Assembly (NCBI GenBank): GCA_031763025.1
Contig: JASSKH010000010.1
Location: 868,001-932,000, forward strand
DNA length: 64,000 nt
Reading direction: 5' to 3'
From: Macrocystis pyrifera
Taxonomy: Eukaryota > Sar > Phaeophyceae > Laminariales > Laminariaceae
Positions within the stretch are counted from its first letter, which is position 1. The number at the start of each line of letters is the position of its first letter. A program made the position numbers and the translations under genes. The notes under the pieces are model-generated. The model did no database searches, was not told the DNA's origin, and worked only from the letters and a program-made list of their open reading frames with translations. Positions 51,991-63,847 of the stretch are shown in pieces.

Positions 51991-52047
51991 TACGGTACCG
52001 ACGCCTCAAAGATCCCGCCGTTCAGACGGGGGGGGGAGGGAGAGTGT

Positions 52048-52170
52048 TGTAAGGATCACGCTGGGCTGGGTAATCGATCGATCTTTTATTCTCATAGCTC
52101 AGTAGGTGACAGCTTCGCACTCGTATCCTGGAGTCGAGTTCAACACCCTGAACGCAATTACCCCACGTTT
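52048..52170 (+). mobile_element. tRNA-derived SINE, family T2, copy 2
   Basis: CTGGGCTGGGTAATCGATCG, ATAGCTCAGTAGGTGACAGC, and a weaker B box GAGTCGAGTTCAACACC. Same leader and orientation as copy 1, about 280 bp downstream. Confidence 0.5.
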
Positions 52171-53030
52171 GTGTCGGGCGATCTGCATGGTACCCATCCT
52201 GGCGTCCCACGACCGTGTTTTTTTTTCTTCTTGCCTCGCTGCTGTGCTGCCTACTTTGCTCCAGGGAGGTCATTTTTTACCGTGCAAGGTTCAAGGACGG
52301 TTTGCTCAGCACAGAAGTTTTTTTACTCACACATCGGAATGAATGCCCCGCATGCCGCTTTCTACGTCGTGCGTACGTTTCACCATGGGTGGCTATCGAG
52401 TAGACCTTCGATGTCGAAAGCTTGGCCAACGATCCCCCCACATCTTGTACCGGCTTCTATCCTTCAAGGTATCAAGATATCTACGTACCGCTTGGTGCTC
52501 CTTCTCTTTGGTCCTGCAATCAGTCAATTGCAAGGTGTTTGTTTCATGAGTATACTACTGTAGGTCTTGATTTACTGTCATCCACTATCCACCCCTCCCC
52601 TTCATTTGGCGCACGGTATGGGGATTTCATGAATATTTTCACACTACGAGATTTCTACCGCCCTATGGAAATCGGTAACAAAATTACGGGTATCTTACCA
52701 CGAGACCCAACAATCGTGTTAATTGAAGGTGTCGGGGTGACCTTGCTGCATGTCTATGTGTGTGTGCATGTCAGGTGGCCCGCTTTCATGCTAGAAATAT
52801 TCGCATGGAGTAGCAAGCACAAGGGGACCGGTACACCGACCCGTCTCTTTCGCCTCATGATCTGCAACCGGCACTTCTTCAACTTGAGACCTCTTCTTCG
52901 CTTTCCAAACACCAGCCAGGTGGTTTAACCACCAGCAGGACAAGCCTGTGCTACCAGCTACCAAAGGTGTAACTGTATACCAACCCGATAGCCCGATACG
53001 CCAACAAGGTGAAATACTCCGAGAAGGGAG
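52171..53030. other. Stretch without recognised features
   Basis: Open frames on the plus strand here have no codon bias and run into the SINE; nothing was recognised. Confidence 0.3.
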
Positions 53031-53054
53031 GAGGGGGGGGGGGGGGCTGGGAGA

Positions 53055-53074
53055 GGGGGGGGGGGGGGGGGGGG
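53055..53074. repeat. G homopolymer, 20 bases
   Basis: Poly(C) tail position of the bare LINE tail that follows. Confidence 0.6.
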
Positions 53075-53140
53075 TACTTATTTGTTGCTTGCCTTAGTTA
53101 TTTTACCATTGACCACGCATCCCTTTCGAGACGGAGCACG
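53075..53140 (-). mobile_element. Bare LINE tail (R1), copy 4
   Basis: TACTTATTTGTTGCTTGCC through TTTCGAGACGGAGCAC, then a G-rich run that is the tail of the next R2 copy. Confidence 0.65.
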
Positions 53141-53165
53141 GGGGGGTGGGGGGGTTGGGGGGGGG

Positions 53166-53665
53166 TGTACTCATTATCGTGAATGGCCGTAGTCATATGA
53201 CCATAGACCCTCGCATCCCTACAATGCCGGGACGGAGCACGTCAGGTTTTCACCGACCAGGGAGATGTTGCTTGCACCAAGCGCGAAGCGCCGTGAGGTG
53301 TTGGGCGAGTCGCATGAAGGGTGAGCTGCATCCTACTAAAAGCCGCTTTTGAGGCGGATTCTTGCATATGGATGACAGCGTCAATTAGTTGATTTAATTT
53401 CTGGTGTGGCCACTTCCAGAGACAGCAATGGGTTTACTATTTAGCTGCCTCGTGGGTGCCTTACCATATACACACTACTACGTGATACGATCATCCCCCT
53501 TGTGCGGAGTAAAGGTTATCCCCACACAAGAATGATCCAACTCGACCGCCAGCCGTGGTGACCGTCAAAAAAAAAACGGTACCCTGGCTGTCTAGCTCAC
53601 GTAGTGAGGGGCGTGTTTTACAGCGTCGTCGCCAATCGACGCCAACCCAACCTATGTATATATAT
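53166..53665 (-). mobile_element. R2 SINE-like repeat, full-length
   Basis: From GTACTCATTATCGTGAATGG to CAACCCAACCTATGTATATA. Contains GCGCGAAGCGCCGTGAGG, GGTGAGCTGCATCCTAC and GTGGCCACTTCCAGAGACAG. It lacks clear tRNA boxes. Its first ~70 bp align with the LINE tail; the rest is unrelated to the LINE. Confidence 0.65.
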
Positions 53666-53704
53666 ACTAGGTACATAATATAGGCGAGGGGAGGGGGGGG
53701 GGGG

Positions 53705-54958
53705 TGTACTCATTTGTTGCTTGCCTTAGTCATTTGACCATTGACCACGCATCCCTTTCGAGCGGAGCACCGTTCCTATTCCTAATAGCGACACCTCCAA
53801 CAATTGGGCACTCATTACGTTGTTTCCATATACTACATAAAAAACGTTTTGCTAACATTATACTCCTTCGTGTTTGGCCGCCTGTTGCCACCATCTTATC
53901 TCCTAGGATAACGATCGTTTTTCTCGCTGCTATCTAGTGTACTAAACCTTCTTCATGTCACATCCGTCAAATTCCCTCATCTCCTCTCCGAACACATCTC
54001 GTTCCTCCTTGTATATTTCACATTCTCCTACTACGTGAGTTCTACTCTCTATTGCTTTGACGCACGGGCACATCTGTGCATCTACTTCCTCCTCCTCCCG
54101 GCTACTGGTATACCTCTTCCTTCTTTCTGGCAGGTCCAGGTCACCTACACGAAAGCGCAGTTTCAGCGTTTTTGCGAAGACCATTAGGCCGTGCAAATAC
54201 GTTTTCATTCCTACTCCTTCGCTCGATCTTCCGTATATCTCTAAGTGTTTTTCCGATTCAACCTTGTTTCTCAGCGCTAGCCTTTTCCTTCTTTCTATCA
54301 TTTCTTCTATCTCCGGGCATCACCTCTTCTTGATTTCCCCCTATATCCTCCCATATTTTCTCAACTACGCCATCCTACCTTATTCCAGCTCGCCCTTTTG
54401 TTACTTTCTCCCATACAGCTCTATCAAATATGGCTGGCAACATCTTTTTCGGTATGTTCCTTACTTTATATTGCCATTTCAACTTTCTCCTGTCTCTATT
54501 TGTCTTGAGTGGGTGCATTCTCAGTTCTGCTCTTAATACTGCATTACTAGTCGTACTTGAGCATCGTAGGATTTTCATATTTGCTGTCATTTGTACTGTC
54601 TCCAACTGTTTTACGAGTTCCGCGTTCCATTCCCATGCTTCTCCTGCATATTCTAGCTTTGGTACCATCACATTCATCAGGATACATCTATTTTAATCCT
54701 AGTGTCAAGGTGCGAGTCTATTAGGATCGCACCCATCTTGCCTACGTGTGCTTTATCCTTTCCTATTACTTTTGCTATATGTGTACCCCAAGAGCAGTCT
54801 TTTGAGATCTCTACGCCAAGGTACGTATACTGGTCTACGATCGTCAATTCATTTTCTCCCCGCTTCAAACTGAAATTTAAATTTACCGGAATCACCTCAT
54901 CTTCGTTGCAAACAACTACTGCGCATTTCTTGACTTTCGCCGCCATCCTCCATTTCCT
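53705..54958 (-). mobile_element. LINE B: 5'-truncated copy
   Basis: Closest relative of LINE A. The minus strand retains KKCAVVVCNEDEV, IVDQYTYLGVEISKDCSWGT, PKLEYAGEAWEWNAEL, RRKLKWQYKVRN, FAKTLKLRFRVGDLDLPERR and a CPC...H...C zinc-knuckle-like end (MCPCVKAIESRTHVVGEC), then the tail and poly(C). Broken by frameshifts into three frames. Its 5' break abuts the G-run at 54969. Confidence 0.8.
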
Positions 54959-54979
54959 GGTGTAAGTGGGGGGGGGGCG

Positions 54980-55046
54980 GGTACCCGTTTGTCGCTTGCC
55001 GTAGTCATTTGATCATTGACCACGCACCCCTTTCGAGACGGAGCAT
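54980..55046 (-). mobile_element. Bare LINE tail (R1), copy 5
   Basis: GTACCCGTTTGTCGCTTGCC through TTCGAGACGGAGCAT, followed by AAGAG and a G-run. Confidence 0.6.
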
Positions 55047-55056
55047 AAGAGGGGGG

Positions 55057-55685
55057 GGTGTACTCATTATCATGCATGGCCGTAGTCGTATGACCATAGA
55101 CCCTCGCATCCCTGCAATGTCGGGACGGAGCATGTCCGGTTTTCACCGACCAGGCAGACATTGCTTGCACCAAGCGCGAAGCGCCGTGAGGTGCTGGGCG
55201 AGTCGCATGAAGGGTGAGCTGCATCCTACTAAGAGTCGCTTTAGAGGCTTATTTTCTTGCATATGGATGACAGCATCAATGAATTGATTTCATTTCCGGT
55301 GTGGCCACTTCCAGAGACAGCAATGGGTTTACGATGGCACTGCTTCGTGGGTGCCTCACCATACACACACTACGTGATACGCTCATCCCCCTTGTGCGGA
55401 GTACAGATCATCCCCGCACTAAAATGATCTAACTCGACCGGCAGCCGTGGTAACCGCCAAGAAAAGAAAAAAAAAAACGGTACCCTGGCTGTCTGCTACG
55501 GGCGACCATAGTAAATAGGACGTACGGTAGACACAAAAAACTACCTGGTATGTATTTCGTTATTTTTACTAACAATATTTGGTCCTATTTACTACGGTCT
55601 CCCGTAATAGCTCACGCAGTGATAGGCGTGTTTTACAGCGTCGTCACCAACCGACGCCAACCCAACCTATATATACCAGGTACAT
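55057..55685 (-). mobile_element. R2 SINE-like repeat split by a MITE
   Basis: Same layout as the copy at 53166, interrupted at 55496-55608 by a MITE-1. Ends CAACCCAACCTATATATACC then a G-run. Confidence 0.65.
55496..55608. repeat. MITE-1 copy 13, inside R2
   Basis: Subfamily a, CTACGGGCGACCATAGTAAA to GGTCTCCCGTAA; TA follows on the right, TG precedes on the left. The undisrupted site in other R2 copies reads TGTCTAGCTCA. Confidence 0.7.
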
Positions 55686-55979
55686 AGTAGGGGGGGGGGG
55701 GAGAAACCATGCAGGACGACCAAGCGTCGCGTAGAAACATTTATTCCTGACGAGGCCGCCGGAGCGATCATACTAACAGCAATTATATAGAGCGCGTTGC
55801 ATGGCGGACAGGTCCCGCATAGAGAAGCTAGCGCGTGTAGAGAATAAATCTGAATGATGTTTAAGCGTGAACGTCCTGATGACTGGTGCGGAGATAGGAA
55901 TGAAGAAATGTAGAACACAGAAACTGACCGAAAGAAACCATCGTCCCGACGAGTCAAAAAGGAGGGTGGGGGGGGGCGT

Positions 55980-56118
55980 TTTCATTGTCAATAGTCGCTT
56001 GCCTCAGTCATTTGACCAATGGCCACGCATCCCTTTCGAGACGGAGCACCGTTCCTACCCCTAATAGAGACACCTCCAACAATGGTTGGGCGCTCATTAC
56101 GTTGTTTCCACATATTAA
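55980..56118 (-). mobile_element. LINE 3' fragment
   Basis: Tail (TAGTCGCTTGCCTCAGTCAT through CGAGACGGAGCACCG) plus about 70 bp of upstream LINE sequence (CTCATTACGTTGTTTCC). The break here does not end in a G-run. Confidence 0.6.
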
Positions 56119-58428
56119 ACAGAAAAAGGTACGCACCAATCCACCGTGACGGAAGGGATGAGGAAAAGTTCGAAAATCAACTGCATCGCAAGCCAGCAGT
56201 GACAGTCGGGCGGGCATAGAGCAAGCCGTACATGTAGGAGAAAGCCCAAGCTGGGACCCCGCCCTCACAACGGGGAGCATCGGGAAGAGCGCAGAAGAAA
56301 CCTGAACCAGCAGTACAAAGCACGCAAAGCCCACTGCAATGACGGCGAAGGTGTGATAAACGCCTGATGAATCGAAAAGACGAGGGAGAAACGCGTTGAC
56401 AAAAAATTATCGGCAGGCTTCTCTCGGCATGTTCTGGAGGGAAAGGGACGGTGGAGATTGTATTTGTACATCAGATAACACAAACAGACGCGACCGAACA
56501 TACATGTTCGTGTATACATCAGTCAGACTCGGAAGGGAAGAGAGGGCGAAATGAATCAATCGCGGAAAACTATACCACGAGTGAGCATGCACAATGGAAC
56601 TTGGACCAAACTGACTCACCGTGGTCGAGCAACAACAACAACCTGTCAGAGAGTGAATGAAGCCTTCCAAAGCGGAGACGTTTTCAGCTCCGTGTACATA
56701 CACGCGACGCGACTTGACTCGTCTACGCCAACATTGAAACCGCTCATTGTGAAATCACTAACTGCGCTTTTGTGAAGCAAAGACCACCACGAACTGTACA
56801 CGACGCCACTATTAATCGCTGTTGTGAACCGCGAAGAAGAAAATTCGGTCGTGATCGACCCTGCGGAGTCGTCGAGGGAGCAGACGTCGCATTTTATCGC
56901 GTGCGCAGATTGTTCCGAGCCACCAAGGCTTATCCTAGATCCTGCCGGGATTGTACCATTGGGCCTTTTTTGTACCTCAACTCGTTCAATACCCCACCCA
57001 CGTTTCGGGGACAACGAATTCAAAATGACCAATATTTACAGAAATGTTGTGATAAGGTCGTGTTAAAGGGTACCCTTTATTCACGGGTTAGCAGGTATCT
57101 GATTCTGCGGCGGCCGTAGTTTAAGAGTGCCGTGCACGGGTGTCGCGAGCAGCGGCGAAATGTCGCTTTTTACGACCATCCAAGAATCTGCACGACCTGA
57201 AGAGGGTCGACAAAAGCGGCGAGGGAAAAAAAAAAAAAAAAATCGAAGATGGTCGTGACCATCGAGCGAGGGGTTCAACAAAAGCGGCGAGGGAAAACGA
57301 ACACGGTCGGGGCTATTGAGCAAGGGGTTCACACAGCGCGATGGCGTTGAACTCTGCAGGGGGGGAACTGCATCCAAGGGGGGGGGGTTCGTGGGACACC
57401 AAAGCGCCGGCTTTCGGGCGATGTGCCCGGGTCGAAACTAGGCCCATTGGGAAACAGGGATGCGGACACGCCGGAAAAAAAATCGAGCGCGGCGGAGGTC
57501 ATGTGCTTATGTGACCCCGTGTGAAACTTGCGGTCTTCTTGGGATCGGCACCTCGATGGGTCCCGGGATAGTTATCACCGGGGATATCGCAGACAATGCC
57601 TTGTCTGCTGGACGATGGACAACGCGCAGATGTCGCTGCCTGTATCCCTAATGAGCACGTCCACATCTAAACACTCGGCGTCAGCGCCCCCCGTGAAGCA
57701 GAAGCAAACGGACGCATTCGTCCGCTCCAGAACTTTCTTCAGTCGTCCCACCATGCTCCACCCCACACCATACTAAAAAAATATTCCTGGGTCTCACACG
57801 ATGTCAAGGCTGGAAGTATAGCCCTAAACAGCAAGGCTGAACGTGTCTCCCCCAATCTCCAATCCCCGCATTTTACTCCGGACGTAAGGCCCTCGAACAC
57901 ATGGTCAGGATTGGAGAACATAACGTGGGTTTTCAGCCCAGGCGTTTACGTTATCTCCAATATCCCCAGCATGTTATGTACTGCGAAAGGTACGACCACG
58001 GAGAGTTGCGTGTGGTCAATCTCTAGTGTACTGCTATAGGTTCCTGGCATCATTCGACCGCTGGCGTCCTTTGCCTCGCCTATTAATATGTTTTTTCACC
58101 GTGCAAGTAGCTTTCGAGTTGGGTCACAAACATGCCATGTGCTGCCGGGTACCTGTGTACCTGGTATAGTATACGCGTCGCTTTTTAACTTTTATGGCGA
58201 TGGCTGATTCGCTGGGCAAGATTTTGGACTATAATAGGCGTACAGGCTACGGAGTTCTGCGGAGGAGGCCTTGCGCGTCCAGGCAAACTTTCGGATAGGT
58301 AAGGAATCATCTGCGGCAATAATGTGTATGACATCCTTGAATTTGGCGTCACTGTGAATAGCACTGTGTATTCAAGCTGGGAAGGCTCGGCCGGTCTCAC
58401 CGTATACATACCAGGTATATATATACTA
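56119..58428. other. Stretch without recognised genes
   Basis: No element or gene was identified. Short frames (for example on the minus strand at 56646-57032) have mixed codon use and no splice context. Confidence 0.3.
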
Positions 58429-58533
58429 TTACGGGGGTCCATAGTTAATAGGACCTATGGTACACATAAAAACCTAAATATTTACCTATTTTCACTAACA
58501 AAATTTGGTCCCGTTAACTATGGACCCCCGTAA
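58429..58533. repeat. MITE-1 copy 14
   Basis: Subfamily b, TTACGGGGGTCCATAGTTAA to ATGGACCCCCGTAA, TA on both sides. Confidence 0.7.
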
Positions 58534-59109
58534 TATATATACCCTCTACTTTAACACGAGAAAAAAGTTTTCGATACAAACAATATTCCCCAAAACCCTG
58601 AGTACCTGCTTCAAGGCAGGGGGAGCCGTATATGGAGGTGCATCGGGAAACGAAGGAACCTCCGTAAGCCTCAGCCGATTTATGTCGAACGTGCGGCTCT
58701 TCTCTTCTGCGCCCACTTCCACACCTCTGATTTAGGAGGCCAAGCGCTTTACTTCGAAGTACACGAGTAGCACTTGAACGAAAATCGAGTGTGAGGGAGT
58801 TCCAGTAGGTGTCCACAGAATATTGAAGTCTGCCAGAATACCTTACAACGTACCTGCCGTCCTCGCCGTTGGAAACAGAGCGGGGAGAGGGGCCGGAAGA
58901 GCACGCCGGCGGGTACATGCCGCACAACACGCAAGATAACAACGCACACCCGGCATGAATTTCCGAGGCAGTTTTTTCTCCCCAACAAGGGGGGGGGGGG
59001 GGGGGGGCACACACAACGGAAATGGTGGCTCTGGAACGATATCGTCAAGATTTTTTTTTTATGTAGACACGTCGTTCGTATTCGATACGCTCTCCCCGCT
59101 GTCGATAAA

Positions 59110-59185
59110 CCTCGGAATATTCGGAAATTCGTCCGAGTGGGGTGTGTTATGTTATCACCCGTGTGATACCAGTAGACGGGTAGCG
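59110..59185 (+). repeat. Lone unit of the 115-bp tandem repeat
   Basis: AAATTCGTCCGAGTGGGGTG then TTATCACCCGTGTGATA, matching the units at 41.9-42.2 kb. Confidence 0.45.
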
Positions 59186-59366
59186 CACGATAGCGGGGGG
59201 GAACTGGGAACCAGTAGTCTTGTTACAAACGGTGTATTGATACATGATAAAAGCAGTCTTTGCTCACCTCGTCGTCGAAGGGATGGGTAGAGGGGGAGCG
59301 AGGGTGTAAAAAGAGGACGACGAAGCAATTCTCCGAACTCTTAGAAAATGGGGGAGGGTGGGGTAC

Positions 59367-59392
59367 TCGTATCCTGTATGGCCGTAGTCCCT
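59367..59392 (-). mobile_element. R2 tail fragment, very short
   Basis: GTACTCGTATCCTGTATGGC then CGTAGTCC; G-rich on both sides. Confidence 0.35.
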
Positions 59393-59446
59393 ATTTGGCA
59401 AGGGGGGGCTGGGGCTGGGGCGGGGGCTGGGGCAGGGGCGGGGCGG

Positions 59447-59747
59447 CGTACGTATGTATTTGCTTGCCTTAGTCTTTTGGCCATTGGCCACACATCCCTT
59501 TCGAGACGGAGCACCGTTCCTATCCCTAATAAAGACATATCCGAACATGTAGGCACTCATCACGTTTTTTCACCTACAGCATATTTTTTTTTTGCTTATC
59601 TTATTCCCTCCTGTTTCGCCGTTTGTGGCCAGCTTTTATCTCCGAGGATAGCGATCGTTTACTCGCTACTATACCAAACTCCTCCGTGTCACGTTGGTCT
59701 ATTTTTCTCACCTCCTCCTGTAACACATCGTGTTCTTCCTTGTACAG
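59447..59747 (-). mobile_element. LINE 3' fragment
   Basis: Tail, then about 240 bp of the LINE C-terminal region (GGATAGCGATCGTTTACTCG, CCTTGTACA) as in LINE A and B. It breaks off exactly at a G-run. Confidence 0.65.
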
Positions 59748-59803
59748 GGGGGGGGTTACAAAAGAGAATATGAAAATGTTATCCGAACAGCTTTTAGAAA
59801 ACT

Positions 59804-59837
<34 letters not shown>
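59804..59837. repeat. G homopolymer, 34 bases
   Basis: Tail position of the next R2 copy. Confidence 0.7.
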
Positions 59838-59838
<1 letters not shown>

Positions 59839-60030
59839 GTGTACTCGACATCATGCATGTCTGTAGTCGTATGGCAATAGACCCTGGTATCCCTACAAGG
59901 CCGGGACTGAGCACGTCGGTCTTTCACCGACCAGGCAGACATTGCGTGCATCAAGCGCGGAGCGCCGTGAGGTGTTCGGCGGGTCGCATGAAGGGTGAGC
60001 TGCATCCTACCAAGAGCCGCTAGTGGGTGG
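59838..60030 (-). mobile_element. R2, 5'-truncated
   Basis: TGTGTACTCGACATCATGCA through GAGCTGCATCCTACCAAGAG; stops at GGGTGGGGGGG, the tail of the next copy. Confidence 0.6.
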
Positions 60031-60044
60031 GGGGGGGAAGAAGG

Positions 60045-60555
60045 GTGTACTCGATATTATGCATGGCCGTAGTCGTATGACCATGGACCCTCGCATCCCT
60101 ACCATGCCGGGACGGGGCATGTCAGGCTTTTACCGACGGGGCAGGCATTGTTTGCGCTAAGCGCGAAGCGCCGTAAGGTGTCCGGCGATTCGTACGAAGG
60201 GTGAGCTGCGTCCTACTAAAAACCGCTTGTGAGGCGGAGTTGCATATGTATGACAGCTTCAATGAGTTAATTCAATTTCCGGTGTGGCCACTTCCAGAGA
60301 CAGCAATGGGGGTACTATTTAACTTCTTCGTGGGTGCCTTACCATAAACACTACCTGGTGAGTGATACGATTCTTCACCTTGCGTGAAGTGAAGGTTCTC
60401 CACCCCGCACCAATGATATAACTCGACCACCAGCTGTGACCTGTGACCGACCGACCGCCAAAAAAAAAACGATACTCTGGTTGTCTAGCTCAAATAGTGA
60501 GCGGCATGTTTTACAGCAGTGTCGTTGCCAACCGACGCTAACCCAATCTGTATAT
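60045..60555 (-). mobile_element. R2 SINE-like repeat, full-length
   Basis: From TGTACTCGATATTATGCATG to CTAACCCAATCTGTATATAA, then a G-run (60569-60582). Confidence 0.65.
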
Positions 60556-60599
60556 AATATAAAGGGTGGAGGGGGGGGGGGGAGAAAAAGGCGCAGGAA

Positions 60600-62997
60600 G
60601 ACAAAGGTGGAGAAACATCGTCTAGGCACTGTACGCTAGAACAAGTCGAGAGGGCGCAATGAAAGGACCAAAGTGGGCTAACAAAGGTGCAGTGAAATGG
60701 GCCCGCTACGTACGATGCGAAAAAAAATGACAAGCACGCGCGTCAGAATTCAACCCCTCTAGAATTTCACTCTGACCTATGACAAGAAGAACGCGAAGTT
60801 TGGAAAAAAAAAAATCCAAAATAGTGCTTTCAAGAAACAGTCGGAGATATTCTCGTACCGCAGCTGTGGGAAAAAAAAGAAGAAAAATGTTTGATTTTTG
60901 CTTTCATTTTTTTCAAACGACTGCAGGCGGCGCAATTTGTTTTTCTCGTTGTAAAATGTCAACACGCTGATGAAAAAGTGCTCGTGAGACGATAGACCTT
61001 TGATCTCGACAAAGACTTAGCCCACTGCCAACCCGCTTCGTGTCGGGCAAGGCCGACGAGTGTAAATGACAGCCTCGAAGATATCAAGGGGATCCATGGT
61101 CTAGGGGGCGTGAGCTTGCCGGCGGTGTCCTGCGCGCTGTTCTCCCTAGAAATAAAGCCTATTTTTTGCCCTTCGAGACGGTCGAGAAATTTGGTAATCT
61201 GTTTTGTGCACGCCAGCAGTCATTAGTGTTTTAATCATACACCTGGCCAGCGCCCGCCACATATGAGCGCACTCCGTTCAGAATTCAAAACGCAGTCGTT
61301 GGTTTGGCGATCAATGTCTGTCGAGGACTCGGAATCTCGCCGCTTCGAAGTAAACATCCGCCTGAGTTTTTTCTGAAGCCGGTCTTGGCCCAACATCGGT
61401 TGTTTTTTTTCGGGGTTTTCCAAAAGCAAAAGTTTGGAACTCTTGGCTTGAAGAATCGTACTCATAGCAAGCTGTACCTGAAATGTTCTGGCGGGTATCT
61501 TTGGAATTCAAACTTCTGGTTGAAACTTCGCGAATCCGTTGGCATAGGTCTAGACCACTTGGACCTACGAGTAGTGTGGGAAAAAACAGACTGGGCCACA
61601 TAAGACAGAAAAACAAAAAGCAGCAATAGCATGCCGAACTCAGAACACGGGGGAAAAGCTACAACAAGACAACAACAATATTTCGGCGCCGCGAGGCTCG
61701 TCTGCGTCACGCCGACTAGCATGCGAAGCGTATACGCGTACATATCGCCGAGATAGCATTGGGTTGAGTGCGCGACACGCTTGCATTGTGCACGCGCGCG
61801 TCGACAGGGAAATTAGTAAATGCTTGGTGGTGTATCGTTGTATTTGAACCACAAGCTGCGTGGTTTTGTCAGTCTGCTTGGGGGCAAGGCCTTGGAGACG
61901 ACGTCGTGTCCCGCGCTAGGAGGACGGAAGCTACATCGGCGACATGAGTTCGACCTCGACCGGCAAGCTCTATATTCTAACAAACCTAGAAGGCAAGGCT
62001 CTGGGGAGAGGAGAAAAAACACATGCCAGAAAAAAAGAAATCAAGCGGGACCGGCGGCCGTCCGAGCAGTGTGGCGTTCCAGGCCGCCGGATTGCCCGTT
62101 TATTCCGCGCCAACCCTGCTTGCGAGAAACGCGCGGCGCGGTCACGAAAGGCCAAAGATGTGCTGCAACCTCTATACGTGCGGTCGCGCCGAGGGAATCT
62201 ACGTCTATAAGAAAGGCGACGGCAGCGACGGGGGGCATACAGGAAACCCTTAACGACCACATTATCGTGGCGGAAGCTATAATAGGCGCTTCGTATTTGT
62301 GCAGCAATTAAATACCGGTGCGAGTGGTGTGGGCGGAACAGACGGTCCGTTAATCCAGGGAGGAAAAAGCGTTGCTGATGAGGATTGACCTGCGCGCATA
62401 CATGTTTGGTTCGCTTGAAGGCACCTATATAAATAAGTGGCTACCTTTTTGTGACGTTTCAGTACTGCAGCAGCCCAGCAGGTACACATCAACAGTATTA
62501 ATAGTTTCTTCCGCCGAACACAGCGACAGGTTACGGCGGTATCGCCCACACGAATAAGAAATAACCTGGTGAAAGCGTAAGGCTCGCTTTTTTGGATGAA
62601 ATCCAGAAACTAGCGATAAGAAATCGTGCTCAGCGGTGAGCGCTGTTGTACAGCACATACCCCCTACCGGAAAATCATACCCTACCTACGTACCGGCACA
62701 AGGTTGTTCGAAGTTTGTGTCACTATGTAGGGTTGCTCAGGTTATTATTAATGTTATTATTAGTATTATTATTACCAAACGGCGTTTCATGTTGTGGCGT
62801 GCCTATCGTACTGCTGTAGGTGGAGGGGGAGGGGGAGTTTTGCTGATGTCCGCAGAGCTGCTGGAGGCGATTAGCTACAGAGGTTGGTCACTGGTCACCG
62901 GTCACCCTGGCGGAAGAATGCGCGACACCGACCGGTCGGTGCAGAGGGCGAGCCCGTCGGTAGGTATTTGCCTCTTATTACCCTGGTACTCTTTTTA
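60600..62997. other. Stretch with only unassigned open frames
   Basis: Two overlapping plus-strand frames at 61944-62253 (MSSTSTGKLYILTNLEG and SSGTGGRPSSVAFQAAGL) have moderate codon bias, but nothing was recognised. A (TTA)n-type run lies at 62742-62772. Confidence 0.25.
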
Positions 62998-63104
62998 TAA
63001 GAAACTAAGAAAGCACGTCAGCTGTGAGTTCAACCGATCGGCAGATCGGTCGATACTCAACTTTGCAAGCTGCGTGAACCGCGCGCGTTTTCCATTATTT
63101 CCCT
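62998..63104 (+). repeat. Dispersed repeat D1, copy 2
   Basis: Matches 30899-31010 with an 8-bp duplication (GATCGGCA) in the middle. Confidence 0.6.
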
Positions 63105-63717
63105 CGCGATTGACTACTCTGTAATATTTTTTCTTTGTTTGTTGCAGCTCGTTTGTTGCCTGCTTGGGTCCTTGGCCTGATCGAGCCTTGGGTTTGAAGC
63201 GGCAGTAGGCACGAAACACCTTCACATTTACGAAGCGTTGTCGTCATCCCGAGCGAGGGTGCGGTACGTGGCGTTTGTGGCGTTGCGTTGCGTGTTGCGT
63301 GGTTGATGTGTTGACGTCACGTTGTTACGGTTCGGTGGAACCGGGCTATTCACACATAATTCCACCGCACTTGTCTGAAATCTTACTTGCGTATCAGTTT
63401 GTACGGAAATGTAAGGAGCCTTTTAATATTGATATAAAAATTTAAATAGTCGTTAAATTTGCGGACATACTCATACTGGCACTGCTGCGTACGCGTACGA
63501 GCCTCGAGTCCCGACAGCCGAGTCTTGATAACATCTGATACCAAATCCAGACCACAAGGTGATACCTTACACAAGGAACACAGAAGGCGCCGCCACCACA
63601 GGAATCCTAGGCGGAAAACCAGTAGAAGTAAGCTCGCCCGTAGTCGCTCCTCGCGTTCCCATCGACGGCCTACCTCTGGCTTCACGAAGTTGCCTTTACA
63701 GCGATAATATATTAGCC

Positions 63718-63847
63718 ATGTCGTTCAGAGCTCCGATATCGAAGCAGCACTCTAGGCTGGCGCCGGCCTGGAGCACTTTGTTGGACCCCCCTCAGCTGCC
63801 GAGGGCAGTGGCATTGCCGCTCTGCGTGGTCAACATCTTCCTCCCCG
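63718..63847 (+). CDS. First exon of a possible SPEC3/Stum-like membrane protein (continues past the window)
   Basis: 43 codons and one base from ATG to CCCCG, followed by a perfect GTGAGT donor. Reads MSFRAPISKQHSRLAPAWST, LLDPPQLPRAVALPL and CVVNIFLPG. The hydrophobic end VALPLCVVNIFLPG resembles the first membrane segment and PG turn of SPEC3/Stum-type proteins (typically ...N-h-h-h-PG-h-GT...); that match is from memory of the family pattern. An in-frame ATG at 63559 is possible but would add 53 residues without pattern. The next exon is beyond the edge or in the last 150 bases, where I see none. Confidence 0.4.

Noticed and set aside
51901-52563. 220-residue plus-strand open frame.
   Set aside because: It starts inside SINE T2 copy 1 and runs through copy 2; codon use is unbiased.
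57575-57766. Minus frame with VLIRDTGSDICAL, resembling a retroviral-type aspartic protease motif.
   Set aside because: One short motif with no flanking integrase, RT or LTR and with stops on both sides; chance match is likely.
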